A DNA stretch of 44,343 nt. It comes from Acidobacteriota bacterium. GTDB lineage: Bacteria > Acidobacteriota > CAIWXX01. This document shows, in pieces, positions 1-8,303 of this stretch; position 1 is the stretch's first letter; the number at the start of each line of letters is the position of its first letter. The stretch is taken from contig JACPPM010000260.1 of NCBI GenBank assembly GCA_016191015.1, forward strand, positions 1 through 44,343, read 5' to 3'. The position numbers and the translations under genes are program-made. The notes below the pieces were generated by a model. The model was given only the letters and a program-made list of their open reading frames with translations, was not told the DNA's origin and searched no databases.

Positions 1-125
1 GCGCAGCCGGGCCGAAGGATCTCCTGCAAGACCCGTAGCCCATGGAGGAGATCCTTCGTCACCGGGCGTCGCCCGGCTCCTCAGGATGACGTTACGTTCA
101 TGCCCGTGTGCGTCTACTCCAAATC
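1..125. repeat. Nested-palindrome interspersed element, copy 1 (cut by window edge)
   Basis: A 12-bp perfect inverted repeat (14-25 with 46-57) surrounds an unpaired centre. It is followed by a small hairpin with arms CCGGGC/GCCCGG (62-67, 71-76) and then the outer arm CCTCAGGATGA (79-89). The same architecture and the same arm sequences recur at 24312-24489. The matching left outer arm must lie before position 1. About 23 bases after the outer arm, 110-125 resembles the 13-bp terminal inverted repeat of copy 2 in degenerate form, so the element probably ends near 125. It encodes no protein. It could be a REP/MITE-like element mobilised in trans, though no transposase is present here. Confidence 0.75.
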
Positions 126-144
126 TCAGCGAGCACCACGCGGA

Positions 145-173
145 TTGACAACCTCCCTGCGGCACTCTATTAA
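145..173 (+). promoter_or_regulatory. Sigma70-type promoter for the small exported protein
   Basis: TTGACA at 145-150 and TATTAA at 168-173 are separated by exactly 17 bp. A transcript starting near 180 would carry an approximately 140-nt leader before the ATG at 322. The -35 box lies 20 bp beyond the end of the palindromic element at 1-125. Confidence 0.7.
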
Positions 174-321
174 TCAGGTATGGGTCGGGGCTGGGCAGGT
201 CCGGGTCAAAACAGGGTGAGAAGTCTGCCTGGGTCGCACGTGCGCGTGCACGTTGCCCGTCCCGGTGCCTTGGTTGCTGCAAAGGTCCCTCAGAAGAGAA
301 GAGGACCAAGGAGGACAAAGA

Positions 322-705
322 ATGCATCGTTCGACTAGATATGTCTCGGTAAGGCTGTTCGTTCTCGCGATCGCTGCGATCACGTGTATCAGCATCTCTG
401 CACCGCTGTTCGCCGGCGAGCACCCGACGGCGACGAAGCCGGGGATGGCGAAGTTCCTGGTTGAGTCACCTCACACGCCGGAGGAATGCCTGGCGGCACT
501 CGACAAGATGGCCGTCGCCCCCGGAACGCTTGCGAAGTTTGATTGGGGCTGCATGGCAGGCGATCACACCGGCTATGCGATTGTTGAGGCTGCCAACGAG
601 ACGGCCGCCCTCGAGTCGATCCCAGCGTCGATGCGCGGCGGTGCGAAGGCGATCAAACTGAACAAGTTCACCCCCGAACAGATCAAGGCTTTCCACCAGA
701 AATAG
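322..705 (+). CDS. Small exported protein, GYD/DUF3303-like fold
   Basis: A 127-residue protein of unknown function. The start is the ATG at 322, preceded by AGGAGG-type bases at 309-314; the frame is open further upstream but has no ribosome site there. Residues 1-31 look like a signal peptide (basic start, long hydrophobic stretch, small residues before the Ala-Gly-Glu cleavage region), so it is probably periplasmic. The mature part begins with a beta strand (KFLVES) and continues with a pattern (HTPEECLAALD, then FDWGCMAGDHTGYAIVEA, then KLNKFTPEQI) resembling small ferredoxin-like alpha-beta proteins of the GYD/DUF3303 type. One mature Cys is present (in DWGCMAG). It ends in a hairpin shared with the convergent gene at 773. 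The family call is by resemblance only. Confidence 0.75.
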   Translation: MHRSTRYVSVRLFVLAIAAITCISISAPLFAGEHPTATKPGMAKFLVESPHTPEECLAALDKMAVAPGTLAKFDWGCMAGDHTGYAIVEAANETAALESIPASMRGGAKAIKLNKFTPEQIKAFHQK

Positions 706-730
706 GTACCGGCCGGGAGGATCGGAACCG

Positions 731-754
731 AGGGGCGAAGAATCCTTCGCCCCT
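731..754. terminator. Bidirectional stem-loop between convergent genes
   Basis: A perfect 10-bp stem (731-740 with 745-754) closes a 4-base loop. It lies 26 bp past the stop at 705 and 19 bp from the stop of the convergent gene at 773. There is no strong T run on either side, so it is called from position and stem strength. Confidence 0.55.
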
Positions 755-772
755 GACTCCCTTTCTCGCCCC

Positions 773-2539
773 TTACGAGATTTCGAGCCACCTGAACCAG
801 ATCGGGTGGTTTTCCTTGTACCAGCGCAGCACGCGGCGCATGTACTCCTTTTTCGCCGGTGGCAGGACCGCCTCGTCAACGCGATCGAAAAAAATGTGAA
901 TGCCGTCGTCGTTGAGGAACTCGAGAGCCTCCGAGTACCAGGTCTGCAGCTCGTTGCGTATGCGGCCTGAATCGGAGATCTTTACAGGTCGGGTTCTGTA
1001 GTCCTGTCCGGCGTAGAACCTGTCGAGAAGCGGAGAGAAGACGTAGCGGCTCTCTTCGAAGGTCTTGGTCAGACGCAACGTGAGTGTGATCTCGCGGATC
1101 CCGCGGTGGTACGAGGCGTGAGTGGTCACCTTGTAGGTACCCGGCTTGATTTCCTGGACTCCTGGCACGCCCGTGTAGGGGTCGGGCAGCATGTAGCCGG
1201 CCAGTGCGAGACCGCGCCAATCCTTTTTCGGAAAGAAATCGTCGACAGTAAGGGTCCGCTTTCCCAGCGGCATACCGGCCGCTCGAGCGTGTTTTAGAAT
1301 GCCACGGTATCTCTCGGCTTCCTTCTCCCCTACTTCGTGCCCGAGCACGTCGGAAAGGTCACGCCCGAAATTGGGCGAGTTGGGATTCAGATGCATCACT
1401 CGGGACTCGCGCTTGTACGAGACGTCGAACTTGGATGAGAAGATGGCCATGGAGGTAGTGAGGCCGAGCATCGGATCCAAGCTGCTGGCCTGGATAGCTT
1501 CGGCGGTGGCAGCGTACCCATCACAGATGAACAGGTGGGTCCTTCCGTCATGACCGGTGAAGGTGCCCACACGATACGTGGGTGCGTACGTACCCGACTC
1601 CAGGAATGCAGCCATGCCACCCGGGACTTGCCATCCCTCCTCGACCAGATGAGCGCCGGCCTCCCTCCACTCCCCCCACAGTTCCCCGATCCGCGGTTCC
1701 CTTGGCGTCCCGCCGAGTGTCCAGACGTGCACGTGCTCTGAGAGGATTCCCGGGAAGGCAGCACGGATCGCGTCCATGACGAGCGAGCGTGGCGTGAGAT
1801 AGGTCATGAGGACGGAACGTTCGGCTGCCGTCTCTACGACCTTGCGCGGGAGAGCCAGGTATCCCATGTAGCCTTCATATGGGAGCGAGACCTTCAACGG
1901 CTGGTCGAACAGATGCAGCACGGCCATGGGTCCGGTCGGGGCGCCCTTGGCGAAGCGCGACGTGTTCTCGAGCGTGTCGATGGCCGCCCCCCAGATACTG
2001 ATCCCGGCAGCCACCATATCGCCCCAGAACTCTTCCCAGTGATATGACGGGTCGTTGATCAGCCGGTGGACGTGGTGGTCTACAACCCGCGCGACCTGCG
2101 GCCGGGCATAAACGCGGCCGAAGCCGAGGAGCGGGTTGGAGCCCATTTCGGGCGTCTCGCCGACTTTCGGCATGAGCCCCTCGCCCAGGCTCACCATCAC
2201 CGCGTGGTTCTCCGGCAGGTCACGCGCCAGATACCAGAGCGCCTCACTCATTGCGTAGGCTGAGACCGCGTCAGAATCCTTCTTGACGGTGTTCAACCCG
2301 GCTTTGTCGAGCCCTTTCCCCTCACCATACCGCCCGAAGAGGCGTGTGCCGAGGGCGGTCACGGCGGCAGTCATGATGAATGCGCTCTCGAGGGATTCGC
2401 CCACGAAGGAGAACTCATCGCCGGGCTGTCCCTGGATCCACTTCTCCTCCACATCTTCGAGCCAGAGATGGAATCGGCCGAGGATGTTGTGAGTGTCGAA
2501 GGCCCACTGAGCAATACGATTGCGTTGTTCCATTTCCAT
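773..2539 (-). CDS. Conserved-looking hypothetical protein, 588 aa
   Basis: I do not recognise this family. The start at 2539 has a good AGGAGG 7 bases upstream; a second ATG two codons in (2533) is the alternative. There is no signal peptide and no membrane segment, so it should be cytoplasmic. It is mostly mixed alpha/beta with many aromatic residues and several His-rich spots, including DHHVHRL near residue 155 and SEHVHVW near 274. The last 100 residues contain a strand-rich part followed by a Trp/Arg/Lys-rich helical tail. GC-rich third positions and the clean start argue for a genuine gene. It is transcribed divergently from the BNR protein at 2716 and convergently with the gene at 322. 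No operon partner suggests its role. Confidence 0.85.
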   Translation of the reverse strand: MEMEQRNRIAQWAFDTHNILGRFHLWLEDVEEKWIQGQPGDEFSFVGESLESAFIMTAAVTALGTRLFGRYGEGKGLDKAGLNTVKKDSDAVSAYAMSEALWYLARDLPENHAVMVSLGEGLMPKVGETPEMGSNPLLGFGRVYARPQVARVVDHHVHRLINDPSYHWEEFWGDMVAAGISIWGAAIDTLENTSRFAKGAPTGPMAVLHLFDQPLKVSLPYEGYMGYLALPRKVVETAAERSVLMTYLTPRSLVMDAIRAAFPGILSEHVHVWTLGGTPREPRIGELWGEWREAGAHLVEEGWQVPGGMAAFLESGTYAPTYRVGTFTGHDGRTHLFICDGYAATAEAIQASSLDPMLGLTTSMAIFSSKFDVSYKRESRVMHLNPNSPNFGRDLSDVLGHEVGEKEAERYRGILKHARAAGMPLGKRTLTVDDFFPKKDWRGLALAGYMLPDPYTGVPGVQEIKPGTYKVTTHASYHRGIREITLTLRLTKTFEESRYVFSPLLDRFYAGQDYRTRPVKISDSGRIRNELQTWYSEALEFLNDDGIHIFFDRVDEAVLPPAKKEYMRRVLRWYKENHPIWFRWLEIS

Positions 2540-2611
2540 GGCACTCCTCCTCTCCGCCCGCTTTCGCGCGCGGCCGGTGCGTAAGGTCGCGGTTTCTTAT
2601 GAGACTGCAGC

Positions 2612-2619
2612 AGTATACT
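2612..2619. promoter_or_regulatory. Palindromic -10 shared by divergent genes
   Basis: AGTATACT is a perfect 8-bp palindrome, so it offers a TATACT -10 hexamer on both strands in the 176-bp gap between the starts at 2539 (minus) and 2716 (plus). No convincing -35 was found at 16-18 bp on either side, so this is tentative. Confidence 0.35.
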
Positions 2620-2715
2620 ACAGAGCGCGGTCCTTCGAGCCTTGCGCGTGCCCGCGTCCTGTTTCGATTTGACCTCCTGGCTGCTTCAGGAGAGACTGCA
2701 CCGATTGGAGGCAGC

Positions 2716-4209
2716 ATGAAGAGGTTGGCATTGGCTGGTGGGTCGCTCGTAATCATAGTTCTTGCGGCAGGCGCGGCCAGGCAGGCCGCTGACGCGCAGC
2801 CTTTCTCGCGAAGCCGATGGATCGCCGAGAACATCGGGCGGCTGAGGTTCTCCGGTGGGGTGATACCCGCGGGACAAGCCGCGGTCGGGCATTCAGGATC
2901 CATCGAACCGATCCAGGCGGATCCAGGGACGCTGCCCAACTTCAGGGTCAGTCACGATATCGTGCCGGGGCCGCATGGGTCGGGTCAAGCAGAGACGCAG
3001 GCCGAGCCCTTTGTCGCAATCAACCCATCGAACCCCAGCAACCTCCTGGCCGGCTACCAAGACATCCGCTTTGAGGATGGCGGGGCCCGCGCGCTGACGG
3101 CGGCATACTCGATCGATGGCGGACGAAAGTGGAAGGAGACGATGCTGCCGAAGCTGACCAAGGTCACCGGAGGGCCGTACGACCGGGCCTCGGATCCCTG
3201 GGTCGCCTTTGGGCCGGACAATCGTGCCTACTACGTGAGTATCGCATTCAACGAAACCACGCCTAAGAACGGCGTCTACGTCAACGCTTCTACGAATGGG
3301 GGGAAGACGTTCGGGAGGCCCGTGGAGGTCCATGTCAACGAGACCTCGTCCGCGTTCGATGACAAAGAGAGCATGGTCGTCGATAGTGGGGACGGAAGCC
3401 CATTCCGTGGATATGTATATGTGGGGTGGGACGACGCCGGTACGGGTATCGAGTACGTGAGCCGCTCACGAGACAACGGAACGACCTACGAGGAGCCGGT
3501 GGCCCTCGATACGGCCGGAAACAACATCGGCATCGTGATGGTCGTCGCGTCGAATGGCACAGTCTACGCGTTCTGGAATCGCGTCCTCGGGAACGAATAC
3601 GCCGTGGTGTGGGCCAAATCCGAGGACGGCGGAGCTACGTGGGGGACGCCGGCGAAAGTGGCCGACATTCGAGCGGCCGGTGTTCCGGATCTCCGGACCG
3701 GGGACGGCCTTCCCATGGCCGCAATCGATCAGAATTCCGGCGCCCTCTACGTTGTCTGGCAGGACGCCAGATTCACAACGGGGGTCGATCAGGCAGTGAT
3801 CTGCAGATCGACCAATGGTGGGAGGACGTGGAGCGCCCCGAAGAGGGTATCCGACGGGCCTTCTGACGCGCCGAGCTTCACACCGGCGGTGGCAGTTACA
3901 CGCGACGGCAAGGTTGGCGTCGCGTACTACTCGATGCGTAACGACCCAACCAGGCAGTTCCTCGTTGACCACTACCTGGCCATCTCATCGGATAAGGGGA
4001 AGACCTTTGCCCCGAGTATTCGCGTCAGCAAGGCCACCTTTGACGTTCGAGACGCCGCGATTGCCAGAGGCTATTTCCTCGGGGACTATCAGGGCATCGT
4101 CGGTGGAAACACGGTCTTCCATCCGTTCTTCATCGCGACGCTCAAGAACTCCGCCATCGACTCCACCACAAAGCAGCCGGATGCCTTCGCCTCTCGCGTG
4201 ACGCCGTAA
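2716..4209 (+). CDS. Exported BNR/Asp-box (sialidase-like) repeat protein
   Basis: A 497-residue exported beta-propeller. The start at 2716 has GGAGG five bases upstream and gives a clear signal peptide (MKRLALAGGSLVIIVL, then AADAQ). At least six Asp-box motifs of the S-x-D/N-x-G-x-T/K-W/F type are readable: SIDGGRKW, STNGGKTF, SRDNGTTY, SEDGGATW, STNGGRTW and SSDKGKTF. Asp-box repeats are structural elements of sialidases and of many secreted glycan-binding propellers. I cannot place the Arg triad and Tyr/Glu pair of true sialidases, so catalytic sialidase activity is not claimed. A phrase typical of such exported proteins, AINPSNPSNLLAGYQD, occurs near residue 105. The histidine kinase gene follows after 70 bp. 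Confidence 0.85.
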   Translation: MKRLALAGGSLVIIVLAAGAARQAADAQPFSRSRWIAENIGRLRFSGGVIPAGQAAVGHSGSIEPIQADPGTLPNFRVSHDIVPGPHGSGQAETQAEPFVAINPSNPSNLLAGYQDIRFEDGGARALTAAYSIDGGRKWKETMLPKLTKVTGGPYDRASDPWVAFGPDNRAYYVSIAFNETTPKNGVYVNASTNGGKTFGRPVEVHVNETSSAFDDKESMVVDSGDGSPFRGYVYVGWDDAGTGIEYVSRSRDNGTTYEEPVALDTAGNNIGIVMVVASNGTVYAFWNRVLGNEYAVVWAKSEDGGATWGTPAKVADIRAAGVPDLRTGDGLPMAAIDQNSGALYVVWQDARFTTGVDQAVICRSTNGGRTWSAPKRVSDGPSDAPSFTPAVAVTRDGKVGVAYYSMRNDPTRQFLVDHYLAISSDKGKTFAPSIRVSKATFDVRDAAIARGYFLGDYQGIVGGNTVFHPFFIATLKNSAIDSTTKQPDAFASRVTP

Positions 4210-4279
4210 ACCGGCGAGCAGCGCTTGATTTCGACCGTCGCGGCCACTATGGTTTGAAGGGAGTGGTGGAGGACAGGCG

Positions 4280-5500
4280 GTGGAGGATCGCACCAGAATT
4301 TTGGAGGCGGCACTCGAGGCCGCAGCAAACGCCATCGTCATCACCGACACGAAGGGGTCGATCCTGTGGGTCAACAACGCGTTCACTCGCCAGACCGGGT
4401 ACGAGCGCCAGGACGTCTTGGGCCAGAACCCCCGACTACTGAAATCAGGGCGACAGGATCCGGCGTTTTACACCGATCTCTGGCAGGCGATCACATCCGG
4501 ACGTGTCTGGCGCGGAGTGCTCCTCAACAGACGAAAAGACGGCGGTGAGTACCCGGAGGAGATGACGATCACTCCCGTCCGGGGTGAGGGCGGAGACATC
4601 ACCCATTTCATCGCCATCAAAGAGGACATCACAGATCGGAGGCGCGCGGAAGAGGCGATGCTCGAGAAGGAGAAGCTGGAGAGCATCGGCGCTCTCGCGG
4701 CCGGCATCGCCCACGACTTCAACAATCTCCTCACCGTCGTCCTCGGCCACACGGCCTTGGCCGTCCATCAGTTGGGACGAAATCACCCCGTGGGCTCGCA
4801 GCTTCAGCGTGCCATGGAGGCGACCGAAAAAGCCGCCGACATTACCCGCCAACTACTCGCCTACGCCCGGAAAGGCCAGTACAAGCAGGAGAATCTCGAT
4901 ATCAACGGCCTCCTTAGAGAAAATCAACGGCAGATCGCCACTCTACTCGGCACGAATATCAGACTGAGCCTTGACTTGGCTCCGGACGTCCCCATCGTCT
5001 CGGCCGACCCGGTACGGGTCCGACAAGTGCTTTTTGACCTGGTTGTCAATGCCAGGGACGCCATCCAGGAGATCCGTGCGGATCGGTCGAACAGCCAAGA
5101 CTGTGCGGTGACGATTGCCACCGGAAGCCGAGCGATCACTCCAGACTCTGATCTCACTGGCTACCAGGCAAACGCTGTTCCCGCCCCGGGCCTCTATGCC
5201 TCGCTGAGGATTAGTGACACCGGACCGGGAATGGATCCCGACATCGTCACCAGGATCTTCGACCCGTTCTTCTCCACGAAGTTCGTCGGGCGCGGCCTGG
5301 GACTAGCCGCCGTCCTCGGGATCGTGCTCGTCCATCGAGGCGGATTGCAGGTCGTGAGCGAGCCGGGAAAAGGCACGGCCTTTACAGTTCTGCTTCCGGC
5401 GGAGAGTGCGGACGACCGGACTCAAGCTCGTGAACCAGGCTGCTGGCAAGAGGCCCGCGGTGAATCGCGTTCCACCCCTGCTTCTCTGACAAAGCCCTGA
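4280..5500 (+). CDS. PAS-domain sensor histidine kinase (soluble, orphan)
   Basis: A 406-residue kinase starting with GTG at 4280, with GGAGG seven bases upstream. Residues 8-120 form a PAS domain plus PAC tail (GSILWVNNAF; EYPEEMTITPV; IAIKEDITDRRRAEEA). The dimerisation/phosphoacceptor helix carries the AHDFNN motif with His145. ATP-binding motifs follow: N box with Asn257, G1 DTGPGMD (313-319), F box FDPFFSTK (327-334) and G2 GRGLGLA (337-343). There is no membrane segment and no receiver domain. The AHDFNNLL type is typical of kinases that often carry a C-terminal receiver, which is absent here. No response regulator gene is adjacent, so it is an orphan. Its signal and partner are unknown. 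Confidence 0.93.
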   Translation: MEDRTRILEAALEAAANAIVITDTKGSILWVNNAFTRQTGYERQDVLGQNPRLLKSGRQDPAFYTDLWQAITSGRVWRGVLLNRRKDGGEYPEEMTITPVRGEGGDITHFIAIKEDITDRRRAEEAMLEKEKLESIGALAAGIAHDFNNLLTVVLGHTALAVHQLGRNHPVGSQLQRAMEATEKAADITRQLLAYARKGQYKQENLDINGLLRENQRQIATLLGTNIRLSLDLAPDVPIVSADPVRVRQVLFDLVVNARDAIQEIRADRSNSQDCAVTIATGSRAITPDSDLTGYQANAVPAPGLYASLRISDTGPGMDPDIVTRIFDPFFSTKFVGRGLGLAAVLGIVLVHRGGLQVVSEPGKGTAFTVLLPAESADDRTQAREPGCWQEARGESRSTPASLTKP

Positions 5501-5536
5501 CACCGTTGACCCACGGGCGGCCGGTTCCCGCGCCTA

Positions 5537-5565
5537 TTGACAACCGGATCTTCTAGTCATATAGT
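5537..5565 (+). promoter_or_regulatory. Strong sigma70-type promoter for the rrf2-ior cluster
   Basis: TTGACA (5537-5542) and TATAGT (5560-5565) are spaced by 17 bp, 27 bp before the GTG start of the Rrf2 gene. The sequence CTAGTCATATAG around the -10 has weak dyad symmetry and would be a plausible site for autoregulation by the Rrf2 protein (inference). Confidence 0.75.
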
Positions 5566-5591
5566 CGTTTTGTCGAGGGAGGAGACGCGCG

Positions 5592-6005
5592 GTGCTGAGC
5601 CAGACGGTAGGATATGCAGTGACCGCAATGGGCTGGGTGGCCGGTAGCGGAGACGGCCCTGTGCTGGTCCGAGACATCGCGGCTGGGACGGGGATACCGA
5701 GTGCCTACCTTGCGAAGATCGTCAACTCGCTCGCGCGCAAGGGGTTCGTCGTGACGCAGCGCGGGACGAAGGGTGGCGTGGCGCTCGCACACAGGCCCGA
5801 GTCGATCACGATCTACGATCTGTGCGCGGCCCTTGACGACCCGCTCGTGAAGGAGCGGTGCATGCTGGGCATGGCTTCCTGCTCCGACGATCGTCGCTGC
5901 CCGGCTCATGAGTTCTGGAAAGCTCAACGCGAGAAGGAACTTGAATTCCTGCGGAGGACGACGCTCTCGGATGTGGCGGCGTTCGAACACAGGAGAACGC
6001 GGTAG
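5592..6005 (+). CDS. Rrf2-family transcriptional regulator with Fe-S type cysteines
   Basis: A 137-residue regulator, the normal length for the family, starting at GTG 5592 after a purine-rich GGGAGGAG. The N-terminal half is the winged helix (AYLAKIVNSLARKGFV, then RGTKGGVALA, the wing). Cys90, Cys97 and Cys103 form a C-x6-C-x5-C cluster, close to the spacing that binds a [2Fe-2S] or [4Fe-4S] cluster in IscR and NsrR. It is therefore likely to sense iron-sulfur status, oxygen, NO or redox state. It lies 57 bp upstream of iorA in the same direction and behind one strong promoter. The neighbouring oxidoreductase is an oxygen-sensitive TPP enzyme type, so redox control of the cluster is a sensible inference. 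Confidence 0.9.
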   Translation: MLSQTVGYAVTAMGWVAGSGDGPVLVRDIAAGTGIPSAYLAKIVNSLARKGFVVTQRGTKGGVALAHRPESITIYDLCAALDDPLVKERCMLGMASCSDDRRCPAHEFWKAQREKELEFLRRTTLSDVAAFEHRRTR

Positions 6006-6008
6006 CTG

Positions 6009-6023
6009 GCCCCGGAACGGGGC
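6009..6023 (+). other. Intercistronic hairpin between rrf2 and iorA
   Basis: GCCCCG-GAA-CGGGGC forms a 6-bp GC-only stem right after the rrf2 stop codon, followed by TGTTCGAAAAACC. It could be a leaky terminator or an RNA processing or stability element that sets the ratio of regulator to enzyme. The downstream iorA keeps its own AAAGGAG site at 6048-6054. Confidence 0.4.
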
Positions 6024-6062
6024 TGTTCGAAAAACCTCTCCTTCGAGAAAGGAGTGTGAGTC

Positions 6063-7724
6063 ATGAGCACGACCTCTACCTGCGTGCCGGCGTCTGCGGA
6101 TGCGGATTGCAAAGCCACTCAGCGCACGGAGGCGCCGCTAGTCCTGCTCGGGGACGAAGCCGTGGCCCGCGGCGCCTGCGATGCGGGCATCACGGCTGCG
6201 TACGCATATCCCGGCACGCCATCGACTGAAATCCTGGAATACGTCATGGCCCAAACCGGCGGCCGGGGCAGGCCGATCGCTCGCTGGTGCGCCAACGAGA
6301 AGACTGCGTACGAGGAGGCGATGGGCGTTGCCTTTGCGGGTAAGCGCGCCTTGGTCGCGATGAAGCACGTGGGACTGAACGTTGCGGCCGACCCGTTCAT
6401 GAACTCGGCGCTGGTGTCCGTTCACGGAGGTCTCGTTCTGGCTGTCGCTGACGACCCCGGCATGCACAGTTCCCAGAACGAACAGGACAGCCGCTGGTAC
6501 GCCGATTTTGCGCGCATCATCTGCCTCGAGCCGGCGAATCAGCAGGAAGCTTACGAAATGACTCGAGAGGCATTCGATCTGTCCGAGCGGTTTCGAATAC
6601 CCGTGATGATTCGTCTGGTCACGCGTCTCGCGCACAGCAGGGCAGTGGTGCGCGTGAGTGAACCGCGCGGCGAGAACGCCGCCAAGATGGCACCCGACAT
6701 CTCATCCTGGATCCTCCTCCCCTCCAACGCCAAGCGCCAGTGGCGCGACCTGCTCAACAAGCAGCCCGCCCTCTCGGACTACACGCTTGAGTCCGCGCAC
6801 AACAGGCTGGACCTGATCGAAGCCGAGAGGTCTTTCGGCGTGATCACGACCGGCATCGCGCGCAACTACCTTTTGGAGAACCTTGACGACCTCGCCATTC
6901 GCCCGTCACATCTCCACATCGGGGCATATCCCCTCCCGCTGGACAAGGTCAGGGTCCTTGCTGATCACGTCAAGACGCTTCTTGTTCTTGAGGAAGGCTA
7001 TCCGATTGTCGAGCGGTTGCTCAGGGGCATCCGCCATGGGCAACTCCTGATTCTCGGCAAGGAAACGGGAGAGGTCCCCGCGGCCGGCGAGCTCACACCT
7101 GACATCGTGCGTCAGGCACTCGGTCTCACGTCCCACCGCGGAGTCGATCTCCCAACGCTCGATCTCCCCAGCCGGCCTCCTCAGCTGTGCTCCGGCTGCC
7201 CGCACGGTGATTCCTACGACGCACTCAAGAAGGCGCTGCTGGGGTTCGAGTCACCCGTGGTGACATCCGACATCGGTTGCTACACGCTCGGCGCCCTCCC
7301 GCCTTACTCCGCCATTCAGACGTGCGTGTGCATGGGAGCGTCGGTGAGCATGGCGACGGGGGCGGCTGAGGCGGGCTGCTATCCGGTCCTCGCCGTCATA
7401 GGCGACAGCACGTTCGTGCATTCGGGTGTCACTCCGCTGATGGATGCCGTCTCAGCGAACACCGACATGACACTGATCATCCTCGATAACGAAACCGTGG
7501 CGATGACCGGCGGGCAACCGTCGCTTTTGCCCACGTCGAGGCTCGCCGGCCTCATCCTCGGACTCGGCATCGACCCGGATCACTTCCAGGTGATTTCGGC
7601 GCACCGGAGAGACACCGAAAAGAATGCGGAGATCATCCGCAGGGAAATCGCGCATCGCGGGCTCTCGGTCATCATCGCCGTCCGGGAATGCATCGAGACC
7701 GCAAAAAAGAGGAAGCGAGGCTGA
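6063..7724 (+). CDS. iorA: Indolepyruvate:ferredoxin oxidoreductase, alpha subunit (no ferredoxin domain)
   Basis: A 553-residue TPP-dependent subunit. With IorB it would oxidatively decarboxylate aryl pyruvates (from Trp, Phe, Tyr) to aryl-acyl-CoA, reducing ferredoxin. The N-terminal half is the pyrimidine-binding domain (AYAYPGTPSTEILEY; ARWCANEKTAYEEAMG; DDPGMHSSQNEQDSR). The C-terminal half is the PP-binding domain (CSGCPHGDSY; SDIGCYTLGALPPY; TCVCMGASVSMATG; GDSTFVHSG). Family members usually end in a domain with two 4Fe-4S clusters and exceed 600 residues. Here the protein stops after VIIAVRECIETAKKRKRG, exactly where that domain would begin. No frameshifted remainder is seen before iorB, whose ATG follows 3 bp later. 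The start at 6063 has AAAGGAG eight bases upstream. Confidence 0.93.
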   Translation: MSTTSTCVPASADADCKATQRTEAPLVLLGDEAVARGACDAGITAAYAYPGTPSTEILEYVMAQTGGRGRPIARWCANEKTAYEEAMGVAFAGKRALVAMKHVGLNVAADPFMNSALVSVHGGLVLAVADDPGMHSSQNEQDSRWYADFARIICLEPANQQEAYEMTREAFDLSERFRIPVMIRLVTRLAHSRAVVRVSEPRGENAAKMAPDISSWILLPSNAKRQWRDLLNKQPALSDYTLESAHNRLDLIEAERSFGVITTGIARNYLLENLDDLAIRPSHLHIGAYPLPLDKVRVLADHVKTLLVLEEGYPIVERLLRGIRHGQLLILGKETGEVPAAGELTPDIVRQALGLTSHRGVDLPTLDLPSRPPQLCSGCPHGDSYDALKKALLGFESPVVTSDIGCYTLGALPPYSAIQTCVCMGASVSMATGAAEAGCYPVLAVIGDSTFVHSGVTPLMDAVSANTDMTLIILDNETVAMTGGQPSLLPTSRLAGLILGLGIDPDHFQVISAHRRDTEKNAEIIRREIAHRGLSVIIAVRECIETAKKRKRG

Positions 7725-7727
7725 CCC

Positions 7728-8303
7728 ATGAAATACGACATCGTCCTTGCGGGTGTCGGCGGGCAAGGGGTGCTCTCGGTTTCGGCGCTCATCGCGAAGA
7801 GCGCGATGAAGGAAGGGCTGTTCGTCAAGCAGTCCGAGGTACATGGGATGGCGCAGAGAGGCGGAGCGGTTTCGGCGCATCTTCGGATCTCCGACAGGCC
7901 GGTCGCCAGCGACCTGATCCCGTATGGCACCGCATCGATGATCCTCAGCATGGAGCCGCTCGAGGCCCTTCGCTACCTCTCCTATCTCGGAGTGAATGGC
8001 ACTGTGGTCACATCGACCGATCCCGTCGACAACATCCCGGACTACCCGCGGATGGAGCAGATCCTTGTCGCGATCCGCTCGCTCCCGCACTCGGCGACGA
8101 TCGATGCGGAAAGGCTGGCGCGGGAGAGCGGCTCGGTGCAGGCAATCAACATGGTGCTCGCGGGCGCTGCCTCTGGCCTGCTCCCGATCAAGGTCGAAAC
8201 GATGCAGGAATCCATTCGCGAGCTCTTCGGGCGCAAGGGCGAGAAGGTGGTTCAGACGAACCTGCGGGCGTTCGAGACCGGGAGGCAAGCGGCGGCATGC
8301 TGA
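7728..8303 (+). CDS. iorB: Indolepyruvate:ferredoxin oxidoreductase, beta subunit
   Basis: A 191-residue gamma-type 2-oxoacid oxidoreductase subunit, the normal length. It opens with the family signature DIVLAGVGGQGVLSVSALIAKSA, followed by KQSEVHGMAQRGGAV, the conserved stretch that contacts the alpha subunit. It lies 3 bp after iorA and overlaps the acyl-CoA synthetase start by 7 bp, so the three are very probably co-translated. Cytoplasmic. The preferred 2-oxoacid (indolepyruvate, phenylpyruvate or another) cannot be decided from the sequence. Confidence 0.94.
   Translation: MKYDIVLAGVGGQGVLSVSALIAKSAMKEGLFVKQSEVHGMAQRGGAVSAHLRISDRPVASDLIPYGTASMILSMEPLEALRYLSYLGVNGTVVTSTDPVDNIPDYPRMEQILVAIRSLPHSATIDAERLARESGSVQAINMVLAGAASGLLPIKVETMQESIRELFGRKGEKVVQTNLRAFETGRQAAAC

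Noticed and set aside
2380-2715. N-terminal extension of the BNR protein
   Set aside because: Arg-rich, crosses the divergent promoter region and hides the signal peptide; ATG 2716 has GGAGG and a proper signal peptide.
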